64,000 bases of DNA, from positions 1,178,001 through 1,242,000 of the forward strand of contig OX638352.1 in the NCBI GenBank assembly GCA_951813545.1, written 5' to 3'. The translations under genes were made by a program, and so were the position numbers. Within the stretch, counting starts at the first letter, position 1. Every line of letters begins with the position of its first letter. This document shows positions 52,705 to 61,414 of this stretch, piece after piece. Under the pieces are notes generated by a model. That model worked only from the letters and a program-made list of their open reading frames with translations, searched no databases and was not told the origin of the DNA. This DNA is from an uncultured Poribacteria bacterium. GTDB taxonomy: Bacteria; Poribacteria; WGA-4E; WGA-3G.

Positions 52705-53934
52705 TTAAAAACTTCGGCGCATTGCGGCTGCCGGCGACATCTTAGCTGCGTAACGTGCAGGATAGAGTCCGGCAATGATCGTGAAAATAAAGAGCCACAC
52801 TGGATAAATAATGAACTGTTCAACCTTCATGATTGGACGGATGAGTTCCTGTATCGTCACACCCGTCATTTCAATGCCAGTATAATCAATACCGGTATGG
52901 GTTAATAATGCTGTCACAAGGAAGCCAAGGACCGCCCCGAGTGCGATGCTCACGATCGCTAAGGCACCCGCCTCAAACAAGATGACCCGCGCCATCCCGA
53001 AAGGACGCGTCCCAACAGCGCGCAGGACACCAAACTCGAACATCCGCTCATATAACGACATAAAAAGCGTGTTAATAATGCCAAAGACAACCACCCCAAA
53101 TAAGATAACCGCCATAATATATTTACTGTATTCCGTCATTTCTAATATTGCTGTCAATTGCGACATCAGTTCCGTCCAGCTTAAGACTTCGTTGCCGTGT
53201 TGGGAATACGTCTCCCAAAAGGGCAGTGCTGGGTCTTGCGCGTAGGTTAGGGAAGTAAATTTAATCGCGATTTCATGGACCGCGTTCCCAAGAGCAAGCA
53301 TCTCTTGCGCTTTTTCAATTCGCACGAACGCCATGCCGCTGTTCATCTCTTCACCAGCAAAGTGATAAATACCGGAAATCCTGAACATTTCTTGGGAGAG
53401 ATCTCCGCTTTCGGCTTGCGCTACGGTCACAACCACCCGGTCCCCAAGTCCAATTTCTAAAATTTCAGCGAGTTTCGCACCGACAACAATATCGCGGCTG
53501 TCATCCGCTTCAAAATAGGAACCTTCCGTTATCGCATCATCGATTTGGGACAAGAATTTCTCTGTCGGCGGATGAACCCCGACGAGGATAATCGCACTAA
53601 CACTCGCTGGAGACGTAATCATCCCGGAAGAAAGCGTCCTTTGTGTGAAATGCTCGACAATGTCTTCCTCAGTGAGGCTCTCAGTCACCGCATCAAGTGC
53701 CTGAATTGTCAATGAGACCTCTTTTGCATCTCGAAAACCTTCCCGATGAATCTGTGCATCGCCGAGGAAGGAGGCGGTAGCTGTCCGCACCATATTCTCG
53801 GTCATTCCGATCATTAATGCATCAATAAAAATCAGCGCAGCCAGACCGATACCGATCGCTGTTGCGGCGATAAGCGTCCGCCGTTTATTCCGAAAGATGT
53901 TTCGCCAAGCCAACTTTATTAAAATCCACCACAT
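52705..53934 (-). CDS. FtsX-family ABC permease (LolC/E-like)
   Basis: A 409-residue protein with four transmembrane segments: an N-terminal helix then a long periplasmic MacB_PCD-type domain (residues about 45-260), and three helices near 275-395 with typical GVVVFGIINTLFMSLYERMFEFGVLRAVGT. The start ATG has CGCAAGGAAAATTAAAAAG before it, the leader sequence of the adjacent tandem repeats. Partner of the next gene and the ATPase. Confidence 0.9.
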   Translation of the reverse strand: MWWILIKLAWRNIFRNKRRTLIAATAIGIGLAALIFIDALMIGMTENMVRTATASFLGDAQIHREGFRDAKEVSLTIQALDAVTESLTEEDIVEHFTQRTLSSGMITSPASVSAIILVGVHPPTEKFLSQIDDAITEGSYFEADDSRDIVVGAKLAEILEIGLGDRVVVTVAQAESGDLSQEMFRISGIYHFAGEEMNSGMAFVRIEKAQEMLALGNAVHEIAIKFTSLTYAQDPALPFWETYSQHGNEVLSWTELMSQLTAILEMTEYSKYIMAVILFGVVVFGIINTLFMSLYERMFEFGVLRAVGTRPFGMARVILFEAGALAIVSIALGAVLGFLVTALLTHTGIDYTGIEMTGVTIQELIRPIMKVEQFIIYPVWLFIFTIIAGLYPARYAAKMSPAAAMRRSF

Positions 53935-53940
53935 CTTTTT

Positions 53941-54242
53941 AATTTTCCTTGCGGTTCGGTCAGGTCGGTTGAAAGTTGAGAGTCCTTACCCGTAAATCCG
54001 CTTTCCACTTCGTTCCAAGCTGCGCACACTTTTGAAAAAAGGATTTCTAATTTTCCTTGCGGTTCGGTCAGGTCGGTTGAAAGTTGAGAGTTCTTACCCG
54101 TAAATCCGCTTTCCACTTCGTTCCAAGCTGCGCACACTTTTGAAAAAAGGATTTCTAATTTTCCTTGCGGTTCGGTCAGGTCGGTTGAAAGTTGAGAGCA
54201 CTTACCCGTAAATCCGCTCTCCACTTCGTTCCAAGCTGCGCT
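53941..54242 (-). repeat. Three tandem copies of the ~108-bp leader repeat
   Basis: Copies start at 53941, 54049 and 54157, exactly 108 bases apart, and are nearly identical. They fill the gap between the two permease genes and end three bases from the stop of the upstream one. On the coding strand each unit ends in CGCAAGGAAAATTA. Related to the two copies before hisB. Confidence 0.9.
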
Positions 54243-54244
54243 CT

Positions 54245-55459
54245 CTAATGTGTCCGCATTGCCTTTGCAGGTAGAATCCGAGCAGCTTTTATCGCAGGAA
54301 ACAGACTGACTATCGCCGCCGATAGCATAACAGTGATAGCGGGAATAACCAGACATCGGACGTTGACTTCAGCGTACAACGTCTTGAGTTTCATGCCGCC
54401 GTAAGTAATCTCCTCGGGATATGTGATACCGTATATAGATAGCAGATAATTAACTAAGATACCAAGGAGCGTACCAACACAGATGCTCCCAAGTGCTATG
54501 ATAACAACTTCACAAATGACGAGCCAGAAGATTTGCACGGGCTTTGTCCCAACCGCTTTCAGCACACCGTATTCACGCGTCCGCTCCAATACCGACATCA
54601 GCACTGTATTGAGGACACCAATAGCGACAATCAACATAATTACCAAGCGACTTATCGCGTCTCCTTGTTGATCGGTTCGCATAGCGCGATAAAAGGATTT
54701 GGCGACCACCTGCCACGGTGCGACATCAAGGGTCGAATCATTGAGATGTGTTTCGATTGCGCTCGTAATTTTATCGACCTGATTGATGTTTGAGACAATC
54801 ACAACAATCTCGTGGACGCGTTCCTCAAGCACAAGTAACTCTTGAGCATCTTCAATGTGTAGATAACAGGCTACGCGATCCGTTATGTCGTCGCCGCTCT
54901 CTGCAATCCCGACGATCTTATACAGGTCATTTGCAATCGAACCGTCGGCACCCTGTGAAACAATCACAATCTCACTACCAACCGTCGCAAACACAATCTT
55001 CGCTAAATCCTTTCCAATGACTGCCTCATGCGATGGTATTTCGCCGAGTGTGCTGCCTTCAATCACTTTTTTGTCAAAGCGAGTCGCTTCGGTTTCGCGT
55101 GCGACATCAACCCCGATGATTTGGACAATTGTGCTCTTTTCACCGACCGAACCGAGTCCTGCCCCGTATACACGCGGTGTCCACGCTTCAACACCTGCAG
55201 TGCTTTGAATCGTCTCACCCACAGCGGAAGCGTTATCGATTGTTTTATAAAGCGACGGTTTATCGAGATAACCCTTGCGATGCACCTGAATATGTCCAAT
55301 ACGGTTTCGGGTGAACATCGCGATAATATTCCCATACGCACCGTCGGATAAACCGATGGTTAGCGATAAGAGCGTGAAACCGACAACCATTGCGAGGGCG
55401 GTAAGGATTGTACGCCGTTTCTGGCGAAGGGTGTTACGGAAGGCAATTTTGAGTATCAT
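54245..55459 (-). CDS. FtsX-family ABC permease (LolC/E-like)
   Basis: A 404-residue protein with the same plan as 52705-53934: an N-terminal helix (ILTALAMVVGFTLLSLTIGL), a periplasmic domain, and three C-terminal helices (LNTVLMSVLERTREYGVLKAVGT near 285). The pair probably forms the permease of the exporter. There is no clear ribosome binding site; a GTAG-type repeat lies in the 33-base gap to the LolA-like gene. Confidence 0.9.
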   Translation of the reverse strand: MILKIAFRNTLRQKRRTILTALAMVVGFTLLSLTIGLSDGAYGNIIAMFTRNRIGHIQVHRKGYLDKPSLYKTIDNASAVGETIQSTAGVEAWTPRVYGAGLGSVGEKSTIVQIIGVDVARETEATRFDKKVIEGSTLGEIPSHEAVIGKDLAKIVFATVGSEIVIVSQGADGSIANDLYKIVGIAESGDDITDRVACYLHIEDAQELLVLEERVHEIVVIVSNINQVDKITSAIETHLNDSTLDVAPWQVVAKSFYRAMRTDQQGDAISRLVIMLIVAIGVLNTVLMSVLERTREYGVLKAVGTKPVQIFWLVICEVVIIALGSICVGTLLGILVNYLLSIYGITYPEEITYGGMKLKTLYAEVNVRCLVIPAITVMLSAAIVSLFPAIKAARILPAKAMRTH

Positions 55460-55462
55460 AAA

Positions 55463-55489
55463 GTAGTAGGCACGCTCTACGTGCGGTCC
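55463..55489 (+). repeat. GTAG-type palindrome
   Basis: GTAGTAGGCACGCTCTACGT then GCGGTCC, an imperfect palindrome in the 33-base gap between two genes of the export operon. Confidence 0.55.
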
Positions 55490-55492
55490 AAC

Positions 55493-56287
55493 CTATCTTC
55501 TTCTCTGAAGGTTGCGACGCGTGAAGATTTTATCGTCAATGTCTGAATCAAACGTAGCGTTCATCCATCGAACAACCGTTTTGTGACCTTCTTTGTTTTG
55601 TGGGAGCATTTCCACCACAGAAGGAAGGGTTTTACCACCAAAGGTTTTAATTTCTTTGAAATTCATCACTCGCATCAGATTCCCTTTTTCGTCATAGAAC
55701 CGCTGCCACACCGGTATATAATCCTTGGATTGCACGGCTGCAACAATCTTGCCCCAAACGATTGGAGAATCCTCTTTCGGTACAAGTTGGACATAGAGAT
55801 GTTCTGGAGAGGCATCTTCGGGTGTAACGTACTGATAGGTGTAATCGTCAAGCATCGACGATTCCCGAACCAAGTCGTCATTTGTGAAATCAGAACCCAT
55901 CCACGACCCCATCATCATTGACGGCGGAATCTTCATCGTTTTGTTCGTCTTCGGCAGATAGTTCCACATCTCGTTTCCGATACGCAGTGTCGCTACACCT
56001 TGTTCTTTCTTGGGTGCGTTAATCCGGATAAAAGTCTTGCTCATCCCTTGCGACCAGACTGTCATCGCGAGGGTGCGTTCCCAGTGAGGGGTGACAATCT
56101 GCATCTCTATGTCGGCATGACTTGACTCACTGCGATAGAGTTGATCAATCTTTTTGACGATGGTTTCAACATCGGGAATAGGTTCTTCGGCTCGCACTGA
56201 TACGCAGACCGAAACAGCCAACACAAGCAAAAACCAAACCTTCAAACCCCGTGATTCTTTTTGTATTTTATCTTTCGATTTCGCCAT
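55493..56287 (-). CDS. Outer-membrane lipoprotein-sorting/LolA-like protein
   Basis: A 264-residue exported protein with a signal peptide (residues 16-33, ending VRAEE) and the LolA-like fold: IDQLYRSESSHADIEMQIV near 47, TFIRINAPKKEQGVATLRIGNEMWNYLP near 85 and MRVMNFKEIKTFGG near 200. It would carry a lipid or lipoprotein across the periplasm. First gene of the five-gene minus-strand cluster with two permeases, ATPase and barrel. Confidence 0.87.
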   Translation of the reverse strand: MAKSKDKIQKESRGLKVWFLLVLAVSVCVSVRAEEPIPDVETIVKKIDQLYRSESSHADIEMQIVTPHWERTLAMTVWSQGMSKTFIRINAPKKEQGVATLRIGNEMWNYLPKTNKTMKIPPSMMMGSWMGSDFTNDDLVRESSMLDDYTYQYVTPEDASPEHLYVQLVPKEDSPIVWGKIVAAVQSKDYIPVWQRFYDEKGNLMRVMNFKEIKTFGGKTLPSVVEMLPQNKEGHKTVVRWMNATFDSDIDDKIFTRRNLQRRR

Positions 56288-56598
56288 TTCTTAGTCATCC
56301 TTTCCACTTTTGGGGAGTCTATAAGTTTCATTTTATGTTTCTATTATTAAGTCATAATGTATTATAACACATAATGTCTTATAACACATAATGTCTTAAA
56401 AATCAAATTTTTTCAGATTAGCCATAGGACGGATCTCCGAATCCCGACTCCTTTTCTGTAGGAGCAACCTTCCGATCGCGACACCGTTCCAAAATTGAAA
56501 AAAACCGATAATAGATTCCCTTAATATTCGGTTGATATTTGTTGCCAAATGTGTTATCATTACCATCAAGTAAATCGCATTGTGGAGGAGAGAAAACC
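56288..56598. other. Intergenic region with degenerate repeats
   Basis: About 310 bases. A repeated block TATAACACATAATGTCTTA occurs near 56358-56396. A degenerate GTAG-type repeat lies at 56423-56480. The rest is AT-rich, probably holding the promoters of the two divergent genes. Confidence 0.45.
56423..56480 (+). repeat. Degenerate GTAG-type repeat pair
   Basis: CATAGGACGGATCTCCGAAT plus CCCGAC resembles the repeat at 32965-32989. GTAGGAGCAACCTTCCGATC follows at 56458. Confidence 0.45.
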
Positions 56599-58644
56599 TT
56601 GAGTAAACCGTTAAAGGGATTCATTACTTACTCGCACGAGAATACAGCGCAAAAAGACGAATTACGAAAACGTCTTGCTGTGATGGAGCAGCAAAACGAG
56701 TTAAAAACCTGGCACGATGGTGACATTATTGCAGGCGACAAAGCACGTCAGGAGAATATCCTCAAAGAAGTTGCCACTTCAGACTTACTTCTTTTTCTTG
56801 TCTCTGCTGATAGTCTTGCATCTGAAAACTGTCGAGAGGAATTAGAAGAAGCATCGAAAAGAGATATTACGGTTATCTCAATCATCCTTGAACATTGTGA
56901 TTGGCTGCATCATCAACTCAGTGGCTTTGAAGTTCTTCCACACAAAGGTAAACCTCTTACCCAATGGAACGATGAAAGTGAAGGCTGGCAAAATGTAGTA
57001 GATGGTATACGAAAAACCGTTGAGAAAATAAGGTATCAGACAGATCCATCGTCCGAAACATCTGAAAAAGAACTACGTGCTGAAGTGGCGTTTCAACGCG
57101 GGAACGTTCAGATGCTACTCGGACAACTATATATAGCAACAAAAGCCCATTTGGATGCAACGAAATTCACTCCACACCATGCCAATGCAATAAAAGCCTA
57201 TTCAGAGGCAATTGAACTCAATCCGAATCACACGGATGCCTATAATAATCGCGGAGTGGCTTACACAAGCAAAGGCGATTTTGATAATGCCATAAAAGAC
57301 CTTAACACTGCAATAAAACTCAATCCATGCGAAGCTGGTTTCTATACCAATCGCGGGGTGGTTTATGTTGAGCAAGAGAATTTTGACAACGGTATACAAA
57401 ATTACAACACGGCGATAAAACTTGATCCACACTATACCGAAGCCTATTACAATCGAGGCATTGCTTATGATGCCAAAGATGTGGTTGACAAGGCTATCAT
57501 AGACTATGACGCGGCGATAAAACTTAATCCACACCACGCCGAAGCTTATAACCATCGAGGCATTGCTTACAGCAGAAAGAATAAACTGGACAACGCTATA
57601 CAAGACTTCAATATAGCGATCCGAATCAATCCATGCCATACCGAAGCTTATTACAATCGAGGCATTGCTTACGCCGGCAAAAACGATTTTGACAACGCCA
57701 TTGCAGACTATACCATAGCAATAAAACTAAGACCCGACTCTGACGATCCCTGCTATAATCGAGGCATTGCTTATTTCAACAAAGGTGAGTTTAATGATGC
57801 TATCACAGACTATACCACGGCGATACGTATCAACCCACGCCATGCTAGTGCCTATTACAATCGAGGCAATACTTACCTCATAAAAGGTGATTTTGAGAAA
57901 GCTACCACAGACTATACTATGGCGATTCAACTTAACCGATGCGATGCCAAGGTCTATAATAATCGCGGGATCGCCTACTCCCAAAAGCGCGAATTTGATC
58001 TTGCTATCGCAGACTATAATACCGCAATAGAATTGAACCCTCAGTTTACTCCAGTTTATTACAATCGTGGAGAAACTCTGTTACGTCTGAGAGAATGGGG
58101 GAAAGCTAAAATCGACTTGATTACTGCTAAGAAAAAGGGTATGAATATCACCGTAGCATTTCATAGTACCTCTATAAGTGTCGCAACCTTTGAACAGACA
58201 CATGGCATCCAATTGCCGGAAGATATCGTTGCCCTTCTGATATCCGAACCCGAATCTAACGATGCTGACCTTTATAACACGCGCGGCGTTGCTTACAGTG
58301 AAAGCAACCAGCATGACCAAGCAATCAAGGCATTTACTAAGGCGATAGAACTCAAACCTGATCATGCCGAAGTTCATTACAATCGTGGGATAGTCTACAA
58401 CATAAAAGGTGATTATGAACATGCTATCGCAGACTACACCAAAGCGATAGAACTCAAACCTGATTATGCTGATGCCTATTACAGGCGCAGCAAGATGTGG
58501 CTACATCTCAGGGAAAAAGAAAAGGCAAAATCAGATATGAAAACTGCCAGCAGCATTGGAATAAACAGCACCACAGCCTCAGACGAAATATTACGAAATT
58601 ATGATCGCGCATGGAAAACCCTCGGCAACATTCAAGACCTTTAA
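56599..58644 (+). CDS. TIR domain protein with TPR repeats
   Basis: Start set at TTG 56599, with GGAGGAGAG upstream. The 681-residue protein has an N-terminal TIR-like domain (residues about 5-150: GFITYSHEN, TWHDGDIIAGDK, FLVSADSLASENCREELEEA), with a Glu in the NCREELEEA segment where TIR NADases have their catalytic acid. About 12 tetratricopeptide repeats follow (YNRGIAY... units of 34 residues) with a non-TPR break near 530. Signal transduction or defence roles are known for bacterial TIR proteins. No partner genes are adjacent. Confidence 0.87.
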   Translation: MSKPLKGFITYSHENTAQKDELRKRLAVMEQQNELKTWHDGDIIAGDKARQENILKEVATSDLLLFLVSADSLASENCREELEEASKRDITVISIILEHCDWLHHQLSGFEVLPHKGKPLTQWNDESEGWQNVVDGIRKTVEKIRYQTDPSSETSEKELRAEVAFQRGNVQMLLGQLYIATKAHLDATKFTPHHANAIKAYSEAIELNPNHTDAYNNRGVAYTSKGDFDNAIKDLNTAIKLNPCEAGFYTNRGVVYVEQENFDNGIQNYNTAIKLDPHYTEAYYNRGIAYDAKDVVDKAIIDYDAAIKLNPHHAEAYNHRGIAYSRKNKLDNAIQDFNIAIRINPCHTEAYYNRGIAYAGKNDFDNAIADYTIAIKLRPDSDDPCYNRGIAYFNKGEFNDAITDYTTAIRINPRHASAYYNRGNTYLIKGDFEKATTDYTMAIQLNRCDAKVYNNRGIAYSQKREFDLAIADYNTAIELNPQFTPVYYNRGETLLRLREWGKAKIDLITAKKKGMNITVAFHSTSISVATFEQTHGIQLPEDIVALLISEPESNDADLYNTRGVAYSESNQHDQAIKAFTKAIELKPDHAEVHYNRGIVYNIKGDYEHAIADYTKAIELKPDYADAYYRRSKMWLHLREKEKAKSDMKTASSIGINSTTASDEILRNYDRAWKTLGNIQDL

Positions 58645-58765
58645 CAATTGAGGATATTCTGATAGTTCTTTTTTAAGGCAATCTCCTTTCTATCGTGACT
58701 CCCTTCCAAAATCGATAAAAATCTTCGGAAGAGATCGGGGTTAGAAACCTCTCCCAGAGTAATGT

Positions 58766-58790
58766 GTCGGGAATCGGAGTTCCCTCCTAT
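58766..58790 (-). repeat. GTAG-type repeat, inverted
   Basis: On the minus strand ATAGGAGGGAACTCCGATTC then CCGAC, nearly identical to the repeat at 32965-32989. Confidence 0.6.
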
Positions 58791-58827
58791 AAGAGAACTG
58801 AATGACTCTGAAACTCCAAAAATTGAT

Positions 58828-58856
58828 TTGACAAAATCTGTCTAAAATGATAAATT
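58828..58856 (+). promoter_or_regulatory. Candidate sigma-70-type promoter
   Basis: TTGACA (58828-58833), 17-base spacer, TAAATT (58851-58856), about 75 bases before the ManA-like gene. Confidence 0.4.
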
Positions 58857-58929
58857 GACTTCAAACGAGGGAAACCTGCAACTTAATGCCTTAGTTTCTT
58901 AAAGATAAAGAGAAAGAAAGGATAGCAAT

Positions 58930-60036
58930 ATGGCATCACAGAACGAACTAAAGTCAATGCTAGACGCGCCCATCGCTTTAGCACCAAACACCTACCTACA
59001 CTTCTACAACGGCGGGAAACTCCGTGCTGAATTTATGGGTGAACCCGATCCGAAAGATGACTATTACTCCGAAGAATGGATCTTTTCCACGAACCGTGCA
59101 ATCACTCCCGGCAGAGACAATCCACCCGACAAAGGGCTCAGTCGAATTGAACTTCCGAACGGTGAGGTTGTTCTATTAAAAGAACTACTGGATACCTTCC
59201 CAGAGGAGACACTCGGTAGCGCGCACGTTGATAAATACGGCACTGAATTAGGTGTGCTTCTTAAGATTTTCGATGTTGGTGAAGGCGCACATATCCCCAT
59301 CCATTGGCATCCAAACCCTGATTTCTCGGAAAAACACCTCAACTCACCCTTCGGCAAGAACGAGGCATGGATTTTAATCGGGACACGTCCCGGCGCGAAG
59401 GCGTGGATAGGTTGGAAAGAAGCGATAGACAAAGCGGAGTTCCGTCGTCTGATGGAGGCACAAGATGTGCCAACGCTGCGAAGTCTCATGCACGTCGTCG
59501 AACCGAAGGTTGGGGAAGTGTATTTTTTACGTACCCCGATTGTCCATTCGCTCGGTACAGGACTTTGTGTCCTCGAACCACAAGAACCTACCGACTGGAA
59601 CATTCTCGCTGAGTGGGAAGGTTTCCCGTTTGAGAGAGAAGATGGACACCTCGGTCTCGGATGGGATCTGGCAGTAGATGCCGCCGAATTCGACAAACTC
59701 GAATTGGACTACCTCAACAACTACATCCGACGCACGCCTGAACTCGTCCGAGCAGAAGGGGAGAACCGAGAAGATCGAATTGTGCCAGAGGAAGCCTCGA
59801 AATTCTTCGGATGCTCACGCCTGACAGTGAACTCAACACTGAGTATGCCTGCCGATAAAGGCTTCTATGCACTTGTGACGTTGGGTGGCGAAGGTGTACT
59901 GCGCGGCGATTTTGAAGATGTCCCGCTCAAACGCGGCAAATCCGTCTTTATTCCACGATGCTTGTCCAGTTACGTGATTGTTAGCACTGGTGACACACCG
60001 ATGGAAATCATCTGTTGCTATCCACCGAGTCTTTGA
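58930..60036 (+). CDS. manA: Class I mannose-6-phosphate isomerase-like protein
   Basis: A 368-residue type I phosphomannose isomerase-like cupin. Metal-binding residues expected from the family are seen in HIPIHWHPN near 117, the Glu in KNEAWILIG near 140, and a later His in TPIVHSLGTG near 200. A second cupin-like domain lies at 285-365. It would interconvert mannose-6-phosphate and fructose-6-phosphate. It is longer than bare ManA cores; the exact substrate is not certain. A plausible AAGGAT lies before the ATG. Confidence 0.8.
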   Translation: MASQNELKSMLDAPIALAPNTYLHFYNGGKLRAEFMGEPDPKDDYYSEEWIFSTNRAITPGRDNPPDKGLSRIELPNGEVVLLKELLDTFPEETLGSAHVDKYGTELGVLLKIFDVGEGAHIPIHWHPNPDFSEKHLNSPFGKNEAWILIGTRPGAKAWIGWKEAIDKAEFRRLMEAQDVPTLRSLMHVVEPKVGEVYFLRTPIVHSLGTGLCVLEPQEPTDWNILAEWEGFPFEREDGHLGLGWDLAVDAAEFDKLELDYLNNYIRRTPELVRAEGENREDRIVPEEASKFFGCSRLTVNSTLSMPADKGFYALVTLGGEGVLRGDFEDVPLKRGKSVFIPRCLSSYVIVSTGDTPMEIICCYPPSL

Positions 60037-60043
60037 CAAGGTA

Positions 60044-60094
60044 GTAGTAGGCACGCTTCGTGTGCCATAACAGCAGCAGGCACACCGTGTGACA
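60044..60094 (+). repeat. Two adjacent GTAG-type palindromic units
   Basis: GTAGTAGGCACGCTTCGTGT then GCC (60044-60066) and AGCAGGCACACCGTGTGACA (60074-60093). It resembles the repeats at 7028 and 55463. Confidence 0.6.
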
Positions 60095-60109
60095 CAACGG
60101 TAGCACGCA

Positions 60110-61327
60110 ATGTTGGATTTTAAACCCCCTAAACTGAATACAACAGTGATTCAGGTCGCAAAAGCCATCATGCCGCTTATCAACCGCTTGTGTTTGAAAG
60201 GGCTAACGTTGGATGTCGATGCAGAATCCATTGCGCGTCTAAAAATGACGGATGGACACGCGACCGTACTGGTTCCGAACCACGCGGCACGTGCGGACCC
60301 TGCCGTTACATTCCTTTTGTCCAAACAACTCTCTCAGCAGTACTACTACATGACTGCACGGGAGACCTTTGACAAAGGGAAATTCGGCGGCTTACGTAGT
60401 TCTCTACTGCAAAGGTTCGGTGCGTATTCAATTGTGCGCGGCACCGCGGACCGAAATGCCTTTCGCACAACGCAGGAACTCCTATCTGAAGGCAACTCGC
60501 ACCTTGTTATCTTTGCTGAAGGGGAAATTTCACGGCAGAATGATACCGTCATGCGCTTTGAGAAGGGTATCGTACAACTCTGTTTCTGGGCTTTGGACGA
60601 TATGGCAAAAGCGGAGATTGGCAAACCGCTTTACATCGTCCCAATCGGGATTAAATACCATTATCCAAAGGACATGTGGGGCGACATTGATACCGCCCTA
60701 ACGGAATTAGAGGAGAATATTCTGCCACCAGCCGAACGAACACCGATCGAACGCTACGAACGGTTGCGACGTATCGGCATAGCGATATTCAAAACGCTTG
60801 CAGCCGAATATCAATATAAGGTGGATGAAACCGTACCACTTGATGCGCACATCCAAAAACTGAAAGAGCAGATCCTGTCCCATGCTGAAAAGATCATGGG
60901 CATTCGCTCTGAAGCCGATGTGCTTACAAGGGTACGTACATTGAAAAATTTAGTCGATGCCGAAGTCTATAGAGACGTCGAGCAGATGACAGAATACGAA
61001 CAGAAGATACATGAAGAACTGCTCCAGAAATTCCAACAATTCTATCCAGACCTGGAGCGGTTAATCAATTTTATATCAATTTCGGACGGATACGTCGCCG
61101 AAGAACGTTCACCAGAGCGGTTTCTTGAAGTGATCATCCGTCTGGAAAGGGAAGTCTTTGGTACGTCAAAAATGCGGGGACCGCGGGTAGCCTCCGTTCG
61201 CGTCGGTGAACCCAAAAATCTCCGAGAATGTTACGATACCTACAAGACACAGAAAAGAGAAACGGTAGAACAGATAACCCATGAACTCGAAACAGCAGTT
61301 CAGGCATTGGTCAAGGGGATATCATAG
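60110..61327 (+). CDS. PlsC-like 1-acylglycerol-3-phosphate acyltransferase
   Basis: A 405-residue protein with the PlsC acyltransferase signature in the N-terminal half: HX4D motif NHAARAD near 62-68, then the second block FAEGEISR near 135 and PIGIKYHYP near 180. A C-terminal half of about 200 residues is helical (coiled-coil-like EQKIHEELLQKFQQFYPD) and not typical of PlsC. Membrane association is likely. It would acylate lysophosphatidate in phospholipid synthesis. Confidence 0.82.
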   Translation: MLDFKPPKLNTTVIQVAKAIMPLINRLCLKGLTLDVDAESIARLKMTDGHATVLVPNHAARADPAVTFLLSKQLSQQYYYMTARETFDKGKFGGLRSSLLQRFGAYSIVRGTADRNAFRTTQELLSEGNSHLVIFAEGEISRQNDTVMRFEKGIVQLCFWALDDMAKAEIGKPLYIVPIGIKYHYPKDMWGDIDTALTELEENILPPAERTPIERYERLRRIGIAIFKTLAAEYQYKVDETVPLDAHIQKLKEQILSHAEKIMGIRSEADVLTRVRTLKNLVDAEVYRDVEQMTEYEQKIHEELLQKFQQFYPDLERLINFISISDGYVAEERSPERFLEVIIRLEREVFGTSKMRGPRVASVRVGEPKNLRECYDTYKTQKRETVEQITHELETAVQALVKGIS

Positions 61328-61414
61328 TTATGCTCTACCAGAGAAGCGCGGTGAGTTAACTGTAAGAGCAAATCCTCTATTCAGCAAAACCGCACCTATA
61401 ATTTGGAGAAAACC

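Larger units (their letters stand above)
58645..58929. other. Intergenic region with inverted GTAG-type repeat
   Basis: About 285 bases with no gene. It holds an inverted copy of the GTAG-type repeat (58766-58790) and a promoter candidate (58828-58856). Confidence 0.45.

Noticed and set aside
53941..54242. CRISPR-like array
   Set aside because: The three repeats are directly adjacent with no spacers, and the unit is far longer than CRISPR repeats.
53919..54356. 145-codon minus-strand frame with a 36-residue repeat
   Set aside because: It is simply the reading of the 108-bp tandem repeats in one frame and overlaps the permease gene at 54245; no independent start signal.
59064..59696. 210-codon minus-strand frame
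   Set aside because: Antisense to the ManA-like gene; Ser/Arg-rich low-complexity translation.
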